From Kosakonia sp. SMBL-WEM22 (lineage in GTDB: Bacteria > Pseudomonadota > Gammaproteobacteria > Enterobacterales > Enterobacteriaceae), in NCBI RefSeq assembly GCF_014490785.1, contig NZ_CP051488.1:186001-250000 (forward strand): a DNA stretch of 64,000 nt, given 5' to 3'. This document shows, in pieces, positions 45,084-54,044 of this stretch (the stretch's first letter is position 1; each line of letters begins with the position of its first letter). The notes under the pieces were generated by a model. The model worked only from the letters and a program-made list of their open reading frames with translations, did not search any database and was not told the origin of the DNA. The position numbers were made by a program, and so were the translations under genes.

Positions 45084-45115
45084 GCCCGTAGTCCTTGTCT
45101 GACTACGGGCAGCTA
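45084..45115 (+). terminator. Strong hairpin after dctA
   Basis: A perfect ten-base-pair stem GCCCGTAGTC/GACTACGGGC with a seven-base loop (45084-45110), 14 bases after the dctA stop. The following bases are not T-rich on the plus strand, so it may act as an mRNA 3' stabiliser as much as a terminator. Confidence 0.65.
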
Positions 45116-45286
45116 AGCATAATTACCCCCTTGCTTCCGTCACAATTCACGCTGAATTTTCGGGATTCTTCACTTCGCGCTGTGACGTTTTGCGTTTCCT
45201 GCGGTCTAAAAGCGGAGTGTTTTATGTCTGTCCATTGACCTATGGGCGGCATACTTTTTAACCAGGAATGTTGATTAGGGGTTCTC

Positions 45287-46777
45287 ATGCAGGGCACAAA
45301 AATTCGATTGTTAACAGGCGGGTTGCTGATGTTGGCAGCGGCCGGTTATGTGCAGGCAGAGGCGCTCCAGCCCGATCCGGCATGGCAACAAGGCAAGCTG
45401 GCGAATGGTTTCCAGTGGCAGGTTCTCTCCACACCGCAGCGCCCCAGCGATCGTATTGAAATCCGTCTCTCAATTGATACCGGCTCGCTCACCGAAAATG
45501 CGCAGCAGAGCGGTTTCAGCCACGTTATTCCCCGCGTTGCCTTAACCCATAGCGGCCGCCTCGAACCGGCGCAGGTGCGATCTCTCTGGCAACAGGGCAT
45601 TGACCCAAAACGCCCGCTGCCGCCGGCGCTGGTCTCCTACGAATACACGCTCTATAACCTCAGTCTGCCGAATAACCGCAGCGATCTGCTGAAAGAGGCA
45701 ATGGTCTACCTGGCCGATGCCGCCGGGAAGCTCACTATTACCCCTGAAACAGTCAATTACGCGCTGAGCAGCAATGATATGGTCGCGACCTGGCCTGCCG
45801 ACACCAAAGAGAGCTGGTGGCGCTACCGCCTGAAAGGGTCGACGCTGCTGAGCCACGATCCGGCGGCCGAGGTGAAAGCGCCGGTCGATGCCGCGCAGCT
45901 AAAAGATTTTTATGACAAATGGTACACGCCAGATGCGATGACGCTGATTGTGGTTGGCAACGTCGATAGCCGCGCGGTCGCCGAGCAGATCACCAAAACC
46001 TTTGGCGAGCTGAAAGGCAAACGCCAGACGCCAACGCCGGTGGCGACGCTTTCGCCGCTGCCGCATCAGCCGGTAAGCCTGATGAGTGAGGCGGTCAACC
46101 AGGATCGTCTGTCGATCATGTGGGAGTCGGCATGGCAACCGATCCGTGAATCGGCGGAGCTGGAGCGCTACTGGCGGGCGGATTTAGCCCGTGAAGCGCT
46201 CTTCTGGCACGTTCAGCAGAGCCTCAACAAGAACAACGCCAAAGATTTGAGCCTCGGCTTCGACTGCCGCGTGCTGTTCCAGCGTGCGCAGTGCGCCATT
46301 AACGTCGATTCGCCAAATGATAAGCTGAATGCCAACACCGGCGTGATTGCGCGCGAGCTGGCGAAAGTGCGGGAAAAAGGGCTGCCGGAAGAGGAGCTTA
46401 AAGCGCTGATTGCGCAGAAATCCCTTGAACTGCAAAAGCTGTTCGCGACTTATGCGCGCGCCGATACCGATATTCTCATCAGCCAGCGGATGCGCTCTCT
46501 GCAAAATCAGGTGGTGGATATCGCGCCGGAGCAGTATCAGAAATTGCGCCAGCGTTTTCTCGACAACCTGACCCCGCAGATGCTAAATCAGGATCTGCAT
46601 CAGCAGCTGTCGCAAGATATGACACTGGTGCTGACGCAGCCAAAAGGCGAGCCGGAGCATAACATGCAGGAGCTACAGGCAACGTGGGAGGAGGTGATGA
46701 AACCGCAGACCGCCGCACCCGCCGCCGCCAGCGACGATGTGCACCCAGACGTGTCGGATATCCCGCCGCAGCAATAA
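45287..46777 (+). CDS. yhjJ: M16 peptidase-like periplasmic protein YhjJ
   Basis: A 496-residue protein (E. coli 498) with a signal peptide (LLMLAAAGYVQAEA) and two M16-type domains. Where active M16 enzymes have HxxEH, this one reads SGFSHVIPRVALT, lacking the zinc ligands, as does E. coli YhjJ; proteolytic activity is therefore not expected. Its role is not known. It precedes a strong terminator and an inserted lipoprotein gene. Confidence 0.92.
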   Translation: MQGTKIRLLTGGLLMLAAAGYVQAEALQPDPAWQQGKLANGFQWQVLSTPQRPSDRIEIRLSIDTGSLTENAQQSGFSHVIPRVALTHSGRLEPAQVRSLWQQGIDPKRPLPPALVSYEYTLYNLSLPNNRSDLLKEAMVYLADAAGKLTITPETVNYALSSNDMVATWPADTKESWWRYRLKGSTLLSHDPAAEVKAPVDAAQLKDFYDKWYTPDAMTLIVVGNVDSRAVAEQITKTFGELKGKRQTPTPVATLSPLPHQPVSLMSEAVNQDRLSIMWESAWQPIRESAELERYWRADLAREALFWHVQQSLNKNNAKDLSLGFDCRVLFQRAQCAINVDSPNDKLNANTGVIARELAKVREKGLPEEELKALIAQKSLELQKLFATYARADTDILISQRMRSLQNQVVDIAPEQYQKLRQRFLDNLTPQMLNQDLHQQLSQDMTLVLTQPKGEPEHNMQELQATWEEVMKPQTAAPAAASDDVHPDVSDIPPQQ

Positions 46778-46785
46778 CTCAGCAT

Positions 46786-46818
46786 AAAACGGAGCCGGGG
46801 ACGCGGCTCCGTTTTAAC
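46786..46818 (+). terminator. Rho-independent terminator after yhjJ
   Basis: Perfect stem AAAACGGAGCC/GGCTCCGTTTT (46786-46796 with 46805-46815) followed by T and A residues. It lies nine bases past yhjJ and separates it from the following lipoprotein gene. Confidence 0.9.
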
Positions 46819-46851
46819 TTTTGCTTGTTCATCGAAAACAGGGTTATTGTG

Positions 46852-47232
46852 ATGAAAAACGCTTTCGCGCTTCTGCTTCCTCTCTTGCTGGCGGGCTGCC
46901 CGATGGGCGATCGCATTAATATGCGCATCGCGCAATCCACTGTAGTGAACAACCAGCTCTGCGTGTCAGTCGACAAACCGGATGCCAGGGAAAAGATTCT
47001 GGCGGTATCGGTGTGGGATTACAGCACGACACACTATGTCTATGAAAAATCATACGCTACAGCGCCACAGTTGCTTGAGCCTGGCAAATGCATTTCTGGC
47101 CTGGAAGCCTTTGCCTTCAAAGAGGGCAATAAATATAACGTCTCTGTGAGGACAGGGTTACGTTCATATGAGGCTCGGTTCGCAGTATCGAAGCAGGGTA
47201 ACAGGCTGGTGGTGAGTGCGTTAAAGAACTAA
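46852..47232 (+). CDS. Small lipoprotein, resembles putative T6SS-immunity periplasmic lipoproteins
   Basis: A 126-residue protein with a lipobox LLAGC (lipidated C16) and then PMGDR. The mature part is a compact beta-rich domain containing QLCVSVDKPDAREKILAVSVWDYST and CISGLEAFAF. The GDR-then-conserved CVSV pattern resembles a family annotated as putative type VI immunity lipoproteins; I recognise this only by pattern. No effector or T6SS gene is near, so the function is uncertain. The start MKNAFALLLP is chosen for the lipoprotein signal. E. coli K-12 has no gene here, between yhjJ and kdgK. Confidence 0.75.
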   Translation: MKNAFALLLPLLLAGCPMGDRINMRIAQSTVVNNQLCVSVDKPDAREKILAVSVWDYSTTHYVYEKSYATAPQLLEPGKCISGLEAFAFKEGNKYNVSVRTGLRSYEARFAVSKQGNRLVVSALKN

Positions 47233-47272
47233 AACAGGTCGCCCCACATAACGACGGGGCGACTTAACGCTA

Positions 47273-48202
47273 TTACTCCGGCATCGCGTCGCGCGGAATA
47301 ATCGCACCGCGATACTGGATAACGGTGCTGGCGGTAAGATGTCCGCGTTTTGCGGCTTCGGAAGCGTCACCGCCGGTCAGGCGCACGGCAAGGTAGCCGG
47401 CGCTAAAGGAGTCGCCCGCTGCGGTTGTATCGATCACCTTCTCTTTCGGCAGCTTCACCGCCGGAACCTCAATTACCGCTTCGTCGGCAATCGCCACCAG
47501 GCAGGAATCCGCGCCGCGCTTGATCACCACTTCGTTGACGCCCGCGCGCTGGGTGCGCTCAATCACCGTCTCTACCGGCTGCTCGCCCCAGAGCAGATCT
47601 TCATCATCCAGCGTCAGGAAGGCGATATCGGTACAGGCGAGCATCTGCTGATAGACCTCGCGGGTCTCCTCCTTGCTCGCCCACAGGCGCGGGCGATAGT
47701 TGTTATCAAAAATCACTTTGCCGCCGTTGGCGCGGCACTCTTTCAGCAGCGAAAGCAGTTTTGCCCGGCTGCCGGGGCTTAAAATCGCCAGGCTAATGCC
47801 GCTCAGGTAGAGATAGTCGAAGGTCGCCAGCTGTTCGCAAATCGCCGCCGATTGCTCGCTCTCCAGCCAGAATTTCGCCGCCGCTTCGTTACGCCAGTAG
47901 TAGAAGGTGCGCTCGCCACTGCTGTCGGTTTCAATGTAGTAGAGACCCGGCAGGCGGTTCTCCATACGCTGCGTCAGGCTTGTATCAACCGCTTCTTGCT
48001 GCCAGGCATCGAGCATCTGCTGGCTGAAGTTATCGGTACCGAGCGCGGTCACGTAATGCACCGCCAGCGCCGCCGGATTGACCTGACGGGCGATATAAAC
48101 AGAGGTGTTTAGCGTGTCGCCACCAAAGCCACGGTTAACTTCTGCGCCTTTTTGTGACAGCTCAATCATGCATTCGCCGATGACGGCAATTTTCCTGGAC
48201 AT
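47273..48202 (-). CDS. kdgK: 2-dehydro-3-deoxygluconokinase KdgK
   Basis: A 309-residue PfkB-family kinase, the same length as E. coli KdgK. It phosphorylates 2-keto-3-deoxygluconate to KDPG, feeding the Entner-Doudoroff aldolase, in hexuronate and pectin-sugar use. The catalytic base Asp is in DTTAAGDSFSAGYL and the N-terminal substrate Gly motif is RGFGGDTLNTSVY. The start MSRKIAVIGECM is chosen; an in-frame upstream ATG adds 20 unrelated residues. A KdgR-like site lies upstream. Confidence 0.95.
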   Translation of the reverse strand: MSRKIAVIGECMIELSQKGAEVNRGFGGDTLNTSVYIARQVNPAALAVHYVTALGTDNFSQQMLDAWQQEAVDTSLTQRMENRLPGLYYIETDSSGERTFYYWRNEAAAKFWLESEQSAAICEQLATFDYLYLSGISLAILSPGSRAKLLSLLKECRANGGKVIFDNNYRPRLWASKEETREVYQQMLACTDIAFLTLDDEDLLWGEQPVETVIERTQRAGVNEVVIKRGADSCLVAIADEAVIEVPAVKLPKEKVIDTTAAGDSFSAGYLAVRLTGGDASEAAKRGHLTASTVIQYRGAIIPRDAMPE

Positions 48203-48267
48203 AGTCGTAACCTGAATCAGATAAATTATCGCTAGTGTGCGATGGGGCTGTTTTGTGGTCAACTATA

Positions 48268-48284
48268 TTAAAACAACGTTCCAC
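48268..48284 (-). promoter_or_regulatory. Possible KdgR operator upstream of kdgK
   Basis: TTAAAACAACGTTCCAC resembles the KdgR consensus TGAAAC-N3-GTTTCA, with AAAC and GTT in the right spacing. It lies 66 bases before the kdgK start. Some positions deviate, so this is a moderate motif match only. Confidence 0.5.
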
Positions 48285-48358
48285 TATTTTTTTGAGCTAA
48301 CGCCTATTCCTTGCAATTAGCACGCTATGCTTTTTCCTTTTTGCCGGGCAAGCTGACG

Positions 48359-48385
48359 TAAAGTTATCTGAACAAGCGCCGATAA
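48359..48385 (+). promoter_or_regulatory. Near-perfect FliA (sigma-28) promoter of pdeH
   Basis: TAAAGTTA at 48359-48366, an 11-base spacer, then GCCGATAA at 48378-48385. The sigma-28 consensus is TAAAGTTT-N11-GCCGATAA, so only one position differs. E. coli pdeH (yhjH) is a class III flagellar gene transcribed by FliA, matching this find. It lies 49 bases before the pdeH start. Confidence 0.95.
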
Positions 48386-48433
48386 CCTTTTGACGAGTTC
48401 CTCCAGGTCATCCCCATCGACAGGACAGCAGAA

Positions 48434-49204
48434 ATGACGTTACAGCAGGTCAATCAGCCGCCAGACATTCCTCATATGAATGTCGAAAGCTTGCATGAGC
48501 ACCGCTACTGGCTGCAGTGTGAGCGTGCGTACACTTACCAGCCCATCTATAAAACTGATGGTCGTCTGATGGCGATTGAAGTGCTGACCGTTGTAACCCA
48601 CCCCTCGCAGCCGGAAAAACGAATCGCCCCCGATCGTTACTTCTCCGAAGTGCCGGTGCGCCAGCGCATTGATGTGGTGCATGAGCAGCTTGCGCTGCTG
48701 GCGAAGCAGAAAGATTTCTTTGCGCAGCATGGCGTGCTGGCGTCGGTGAATGTCGATGGCCCAACGCTGCTGGCGATGCGGCAGTATGGCGACATCATGG
48801 CGCTGGTCGATTCGCTGCCGTGGATCCGCTTCGAACTGGTGGAGCATATCCGCTTACCGCAGGACTCGTCGTTTGCTTCCATCTGTGAGATTGGCCCGCT
48901 GTGGCTGGATGATTTCGGCACCGGCATGGCTAACTTCTCCGCCCTGAGCGAAGTGCGTTACGACTACATTAAAGTCGCGCGGGAGCTCTTTATGATGCTG
49001 CGTAAAACGCCGGAAGGGCAGAATCTCTTCACCCTGCTGCTGCAACTGATGAACCACTATTGCCAGGGCGTGATCGTCGAAGGCGTCGAAACGCTGGAGG
49101 AGTGGCGCGATGTGCAAAACTCGCCCGCCTTCGCCGCACAGGGCTATTTCCTCTCGCGTCCGGTTCCTTTAGCCAACCTTGAGAATGTGATACTCGATCT
49201 TTAA
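48434..49204 (+). CDS. pdeH: c-di-GMP phosphodiesterase PdeH (YhjH)
   Basis: A 256-residue stand-alone EAL protein (E. coli 255) that hydrolyses c-di-GMP to pGpG, allowing motility by relieving YcgR braking and lowering matrix output. Catalytic residues are intact: EVL at 49-51, N106, E134/E137, DDFG at 159-162, K180, E216 with GVE at 217-219, and Q236. Transcription from the FliA promoter ties it to the flagellar cascade. With the neighbouring pdeK degenerate, it is the only visible active phosphodiesterase in this window. Confidence 0.96.
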   Translation: MTLQQVNQPPDIPHMNVESLHEHRYWLQCERAYTYQPIYKTDGRLMAIEVLTVVTHPSQPEKRIAPDRYFSEVPVRQRIDVVHEQLALLAKQKDFFAQHGVLASVNVDGPTLLAMRQYGDIMALVDSLPWIRFELVEHIRLPQDSSFASICEIGPLWLDDFGTGMANFSALSEVRYDYIKVARELFMMLRKTPEGQNLFTLLLQLMNHYCQGVIVEGVETLEEWRDVQNSPAFAAQGYFLSRPVPLANLENVILDL

Positions 49205-49271
49205 CCGCTGCCCTTTCCGTCAGGTCTACTATCTTTATGAGAGGTAAGGCTTTAAAGGAAAAGGCATAACA

Positions 49272-51326
49272 ATGACAAGAACGGGCAAAATAGTGACGGC
49301 GGTTGCGTCGACGCTGCTATTAGTGATTGTGGTGGCCATCGTCATCATTGCGACATTTGACTGGAACCGGCTTAAACCCACCATTAATGAAAAAGTCTCG
49401 ACTGAGCTGAATCGCCCCTTCGCGATCCGCGGCGATCTTGGCGTCAACTGGGCGCGGCAAAAAGAGGAGACCGGCTGGCGTAGCTGGATCCCGTGGCCGC
49501 ATATTCACGCCGAAGATATTATTCTCGGCAACCCGCCGGGGATCGATGAGATCACCATGGTGCATCTGCCGCGCGTAGACGCGACAATTTCGCCGTTAGC
49601 GCTGTTTACCAAAACCGTATACCTGCCCTGGATCAAGCTGCAACAGCCCGATGCGCGGCTGATTCGCCGCTCGGAAAAGCTCAACAACTGGACCTTTACT
49701 CTCGCAGCGGATGAGAAAAACGATGCCAACGCTCAACCCTCTTCATGGTCATTCCGTCTCGATAACATCCTGTTTGATAAAGGGCGAATCGCCATTGATG
49801 ACGCGGTGAGCCGCGCCGATATCACCATTCAGGTCGATCCGCTCGGTAAACCGCTGCCGTTTAGCGAAGTGACTGGCAAAAAGGATGACAGCAACAAAGC
49901 GGGCGATTATGTCTTTGGCCTGAAGGCGAAAGGGCGCTACAACAACCAGCCGCTGAGCGGCGAAGGGAAAATCGGTGGCATGCTGTCGCTGCGCAGCGAA
50001 ACGACGCCGTTCCCGGTGCAGGCGGATTTCCGCTCCGGAAACACGCGTGTGGCGTTTGTCGGCACGGTGAAGGATCCGATGAATATGGGCGGCGTCGATC
50101 TGAAGCTGAAGTTTGGCGGCGATTCGCTGGGCGATCTCTATGAGCTGACCGGCGTGCTGCTGCCCGATACGCCACCGTTTGAAACGGATGGTCGGCTGGT
50201 GGCGAAACTCAACGGTGACAAGGGCGCAGTCTATGACTATCGCAACTTCAACGGCCATATCGGCGAGAGTGATATTCACGGCACGCTGACCTACACCAAC
50301 GGCAAACCGCGCCCGAAACTGGAGGGCGATGTCGAGTCGCGCCAGTTGCGTCTGGCCGATCTCGGGCCGCTGATTGGTGTCGATTCCGGCAAAGGAGCCG
50401 AGCAGTCGAAAAAATCGGAGCAGAAGAAGGGTGAAAAATCGGTGCAGCCTGCCGACAAAGTGCTGCCTTATGACCGCTTTGAAACCGATAAGTGGAATGT
50501 GATGGATGCGGATGTGCGCTTTAAAGGCCGCCGCATTGAGCACGGCTCTTCGCTGCCGATTAGCGATCTCACGACCCATATCCTGCTGAAAAATGCTGAC
50601 CTGCGCCTGCAACCGCTGAAGTTTGGCCTCGCGGGCGGCATTATCTCATCGAATATTCACCTCGAAGGGGATAAGAAACCGATGCAGGGCCGCGCCAGCA
50701 TACAGGCGCGTAAGCTGAAGCTGAAACAGCTGATGCCTGATGTTGAATTGATGCAGAAAACGCTTGGTGAGATGAATGGCGACGCTGAGTTCCGCGGCGT
50801 CGGCAACTCGGTTGCCGCTCTGCTCGGCACCAGCAACGGCAACCTGAAGCTGCTGATGAATGACGGCTTGATAAGCCGCAACCTGATGGAGATTGTCGGC
50901 CTCAACGTCGGTAACTATGTGGTTGGTCAGCTGTTTGGCGATGATGAGGTGCGCGTCAACTGTGCGGCAGCTAACCTCGATCTGGTTAACGGCGTTGCCC
51001 GCCCGCAGATCTTCGCCTTCGATACGGAAAACGCGCTGATCAACATTACCGGCACCGCCAGCATGGCTTCTGAACAGCTCGATCTGACTATCAATCCGGA
51101 GAGCAAAGGGGTGCGCATCGTTACGCTGCGTTCACCGCTCTATGTGCGCGGCAGTTTTAAAAATCCGCAGGCGGGTGTAAAAGCAGGCCCGCTAATTGCT
51201 CGTGGCGCAGTAGCGGCCGCGCTGGCAACGCTGGTGACGCCAGCCGCCGCGCTACTGGCGCTGATCTCTCCATCAGAAGGCGAAGAGAACCAGTGCCAGG
51301 CGATTCTGTCACAGATGAAACGCTAA
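49272..51326 (+). CDS. yhjG: AsmA-family envelope protein YhjG
   Basis: A 684-residue AsmA-like protein with an N-terminal membrane helix (VASTLLLVIVVAIVIIATF) and a large periplasmic beta-rich body. The AsmA C-terminal domain is seen in TGTASMASEQLDLTINPESKGVRI and YVRGSFKNPQAGVKAGPL. AsmA-clan proteins bridge inner and outer membranes and help phospholipid transport; the role of YhjG itself is less defined. It is codirectional with pdeH and convergent with yhjE. Confidence 0.92.
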   Translation: MTRTGKIVTAVASTLLLVIVVAIVIIATFDWNRLKPTINEKVSTELNRPFAIRGDLGVNWARQKEETGWRSWIPWPHIHAEDIILGNPPGIDEITMVHLPRVDATISPLALFTKTVYLPWIKLQQPDARLIRRSEKLNNWTFTLAADEKNDANAQPSSWSFRLDNILFDKGRIAIDDAVSRADITIQVDPLGKPLPFSEVTGKKDDSNKAGDYVFGLKAKGRYNNQPLSGEGKIGGMLSLRSETTPFPVQADFRSGNTRVAFVGTVKDPMNMGGVDLKLKFGGDSLGDLYELTGVLLPDTPPFETDGRLVAKLNGDKGAVYDYRNFNGHIGESDIHGTLTYTNGKPRPKLEGDVESRQLRLADLGPLIGVDSGKGAEQSKKSEQKKGEKSVQPADKVLPYDRFETDKWNVMDADVRFKGRRIEHGSSLPISDLTTHILLKNADLRLQPLKFGLAGGIISSNIHLEGDKKPMQGRASIQARKLKLKQLMPDVELMQKTLGEMNGDAEFRGVGNSVAALLGTSNGNLKLLMNDGLISRNLMEIVGLNVGNYVVGQLFGDDEVRVNCAAANLDLVNGVARPQIFAFDTENALINITGTASMASEQLDLTINPESKGVRIVTLRSPLYVRGSFKNPQAGVKAGPLIARGAVAAALATLVTPAAALLALISPSEGEENQCQAILSQMKR

Positions 51327-51333
51327 AAGGAAA

Positions 51334-51359
51334 ACCCCTCTCTGGCGACAGAGAGGGGG
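51334..51359. terminator. Bidirectional terminator between yhjG and yhjE
   Basis: A nine-base-pair stem CCCCTCTCT/AGAGAGGGG with a six-base loop (51335-51358). On the minus strand it is followed by TTTTCCTTTT, a good U-tract for yhjE; the plus side is weaker. Confidence 0.75.
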
Positions 51360-51364
51360 AATCA

Positions 51365-52681
51365 TCAGAGGGATTGATGCTTTGTTTCGTGGGTCAGCAG
51401 CAGGGCGATAAGGGTTAAGCCCGCCATTGCCGCCAGGTAGAAGCCAACGTACATCAGGCCATAGTTAGCCTGTAACCATGTGGCGATATAAGGCGCTACC
51501 GAGGCACCGAGGATCGACGAGACGTTATAGGAGAACGAAGCGCCGGTATAGCGCACTTCCGTCGGGAACAGCTCCGGCAGCAGCGCGCCCATCGGACCAA
51601 AAGTCAGCCCCATCAGGCTCAGACCAATCAGCAGATAGGTCATCACCAGCGCCGGGTTACCGGAACCCAGCAGCGGCGGGAAGACGAACAGTGCGAAGAG
51701 AATGATAAGCGTGGTGATAACAATCATGCTCTTGCGACGGCCATAGGCATCCGCCAGCAGGCCGGCAACTGGTACCATCACGCCAAAGCCAATCACCGCC
51801 ATCATCAGCATCCACAACACTTCATTGCGCGGCATGCCTAAGCCCTGCGGCGAGGTGCTGAAGGTCATCGAATATACGGTCATGATATAGAACAGCGTAT
51901 AGGTCGCCAGCATGATAAAGGTGCCAAGCACCGTCACGCGCACATGTTTTGTCAGCAGCGTGCCGAGCGGGATCTTCACCTGCTTCTTCGCCGCAGCCAC
52001 TTTGGCGAAGACCGGTGTTTCATGCAGCGAGACGCGAACATAGAGACCAATCAGCACCAGCACGGCGGAGAAGATAAACGGCACGCGCCAGCCCCACTGC
52101 ATAAACTGCTCATCGGTCAGCAGCCAGGAGAGCAGCAGGAAGGTGCCGTTGGCAAAGAAGAAGCCGATAGGCGCGCCCAACTGCGGGAAGGAGCCATACA
52201 GCGCGCGTTTACGCGGCGGCGCGTTCTCGGTGGCCAGCAGCGCTGCGCCGCCCCATTCACCGCCAAGACCTAAGCCCTGACCAAAGCGGGCCAGCGCCAG
52301 CAGCAGCGGAGCCAGCACGCCAATGGTCTCATAACCCGGCAGCAAGCCAATCGCGACGGTTGAGATACCCATGGTCAGCAGCGAAGCGACAAGTGTCACT
52401 TTGCGCCCGACGCGATCGCCGAAGTGGCCAAACACGGCAGAGCCGATAGGACGGGCGATAAAGGCGATGGCGAAAGTGGCCAGTGATTGCAGCGTAGCTG
52501 CGGTGGTATCGCCCTGGGGAAAGAAGATATGCGGGAAAACGATAACCGCGGCGGTGGCGTAAATGTAGAAATCGAAGAACTCAATGGCGGTGCCAATCAG
52601 CGAGGCGACGACGACTTTTTTGCGCGAGTTTACCGGGGGATTTTCCTGCTCGTTGTCAAAGGTTGTGGCTGTAGCTTGCAT
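51365..52681 (-). CDS. yhjE: MFS metabolite:H+ symporter YhjE
   Basis: A 438-residue, twelve-helix transporter of the metabolite:H+ symporter (ShiA/ProP-like) family, matching E. coli YhjE (440 aa). The A-motif between helices 2 and 3 is clear (GHFGDRVGRKVTLV) with a second copy in GLLADAYGRRKSM, and GLGLGGEWGGAALLATE in helix 4-5 is family-typical. The substrate is unknown. The C-terminal tail is basic (THETKHQSL). Confidence 0.93.
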   Translation of the reverse strand: MQATATTFDNEQENPPVNSRKKVVVASLIGTAIEFFDFYIYATAAVIVFPHIFFPQGDTTAATLQSLATFAIAFIARPIGSAVFGHFGDRVGRKVTLVASLLTMGISTVAIGLLPGYETIGVLAPLLLALARFGQGLGLGGEWGGAALLATENAPPRKRALYGSFPQLGAPIGFFFANGTFLLLSWLLTDEQFMQWGWRVPFIFSAVLVLIGLYVRVSLHETPVFAKVAAAKKQVKIPLGTLLTKHVRVTVLGTFIMLATYTLFYIMTVYSMTFSTSPQGLGMPRNEVLWMLMMAVIGFGVMVPVAGLLADAYGRRKSMIVITTLIILFALFVFPPLLGSGNPALVMTYLLIGLSLMGLTFGPMGALLPELFPTEVRYTGASFSYNVSSILGASVAPYIATWLQANYGLMYVGFYLAAMAGLTLIALLLTHETKHQSL

Positions 52682-52951
52682 AATGTTTTCTTATTTTTAG
52701 GCGAACGAACGAGCATATTAGTCACAGCAAAAGCGTTATTTCAATCTGTAACAAAGCCGGCGGGCGGGCAAAAAAGCGGCAAAAAGCGAATAATTTTCAG
52801 ACTTACGAATTCGCATCTATGAAATGCTTCACATATTTTAGAAGTTAGCGGATAAAACTGGTTTTAGGTTAAATAAAAGTTACGGACTGGATTTTCATGC
52901 TGGAATTATGGATCGAGCTGATATTTTCCTGCTATCTATCAGCCCGATAGC

Positions 52952-53995
52952 TTATTTAGCGGCGCGGCGACGGCGTCTGTCCGGCATCAGCGGGTCATCT
53001 TTATACTGCGCGGTGGCGATCCACGCAGCACAGAAAAGCGTCAGGCGGGCGAAGAAGTAGAAGAACGCCATCAGACCCAGCACGGAGCCAAATGCCGCAC
53101 CGGAAGGGGATTTCACCAGCGATGGCAATGTCCATGTCATGATGATTTTGATCACTTCAAAGCCAATGGCGGCGATAAACGTGCCGCGGATCAGCGCGCG
53201 CTTACGTGGGCGGTGACGCGGCAGCCGCCAGAAGATCCAGAAGAAGAGCAGATAGTTGGCGAGCACTGAAATCATCAGGCCAATCAGCCCCCAGGCCGGT
53301 TTCAGCCAGTCGATATAATCAAGGTGCAGCGTGGAGATGATCAGCTCCTGCGCCGAACCAGCCACCGAGGTGATGGAGAGGGTGATCACCAGCGCCACCA
53401 GCAGGCCAATCAGCGAGATAAAGTCGCGGAAGTACTTTACCCAAATCTTCTCTTCATCCTGCGCGTTACGCTCCCAGACATCGCGCGACTGGGCACGAAT
53501 CGCTTCCCGCAGGTTGCCCATCCAGTTCACGCCGGAGTAGAGCGCGATAGCAAAGCCGACAATCCCGACGGTGGTGCGCTGCTCCACGGCGATATGCAGC
53601 GTGTTTTTCAGCGTCGAGGCCATAGTCGGGTCGCTGACGCTTTGCAGGATCTTATTGAAGATGTCCTGCAACAGGGTCGGATGCGACGCGAGGATAAACC
53701 CGGCGGTGGCAAACGAGACCATCATGATGGGGATCATCGAGAGAAAGGAGAAGTAGGTGATCGCTGCGCCAAACTGGTTGCCCATGCGATCGTTAAAACG
53801 TTCTGCGGCGCGAATAAGATGCGCCACCAGCGGTTTACGCTGGATCTTTTTCGCCGTATCGGTGACAGCGGCAATCGCCCCGCTATCTTTCTCAGAGCTC
53901 TCTTTTTCCGGCTTTTCCGGGGTCTCTGCCATCTTCCTGACAGGCTCATACTCAAGGTCTTGCGTGGGACGTTTTTCGACATCTTCCGTTTTCAT
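52952..53995 (-). CDS. yhjD: Inner-membrane YihY/BrkB-family protein YhjD
   Basis: A 347-residue protein (E. coli 337) with an acidic and charged N-terminal region and about six transmembrane helices. YihY/BrkB blocks include GAAITYFSFLSMIPIMM, GVNWMGNLREAIRAQSRD and PSGAAFGSVLGLMAFFYFFARLTLF. In E. coli, altered YhjD suppresses lethality of strains making only lipid IVA, suggesting a part in LPS-precursor transport. The N-terminal tail is somewhat longer than in E. coli. Confidence 0.92.
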   Translation of the reverse strand: MKTEDVEKRPTQDLEYEPVRKMAETPEKPEKESSEKDSGAIAAVTDTAKKIQRKPLVAHLIRAAERFNDRMGNQFGAAITYFSFLSMIPIMMVSFATAGFILASHPTLLQDIFNKILQSVSDPTMASTLKNTLHIAVEQRTTVGIVGFAIALYSGVNWMGNLREAIRAQSRDVWERNAQDEEKIWVKYFRDFISLIGLLVALVITLSITSVAGSAQELIISTLHLDYIDWLKPAWGLIGLMISVLANYLLFFWIFWRLPRHRPRKRALIRGTFIAAIGFEVIKIIMTWTLPSLVKSPSGAAFGSVLGLMAFFYFFARLTLFCAAWIATAQYKDDPLMPDRRRRRAAK

Positions 53996-54044
53996 CAGGT
54001 TTTATTTCCTTCTCCTGAATGTGTGGTATGCAGAATTATAGTCG

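Noticed and set aside
45287..46777. YhjJ as an active zinc protease
   Set aside because: The HxxEH zinc-binding motif is missing, as in its E. coli counterpart.
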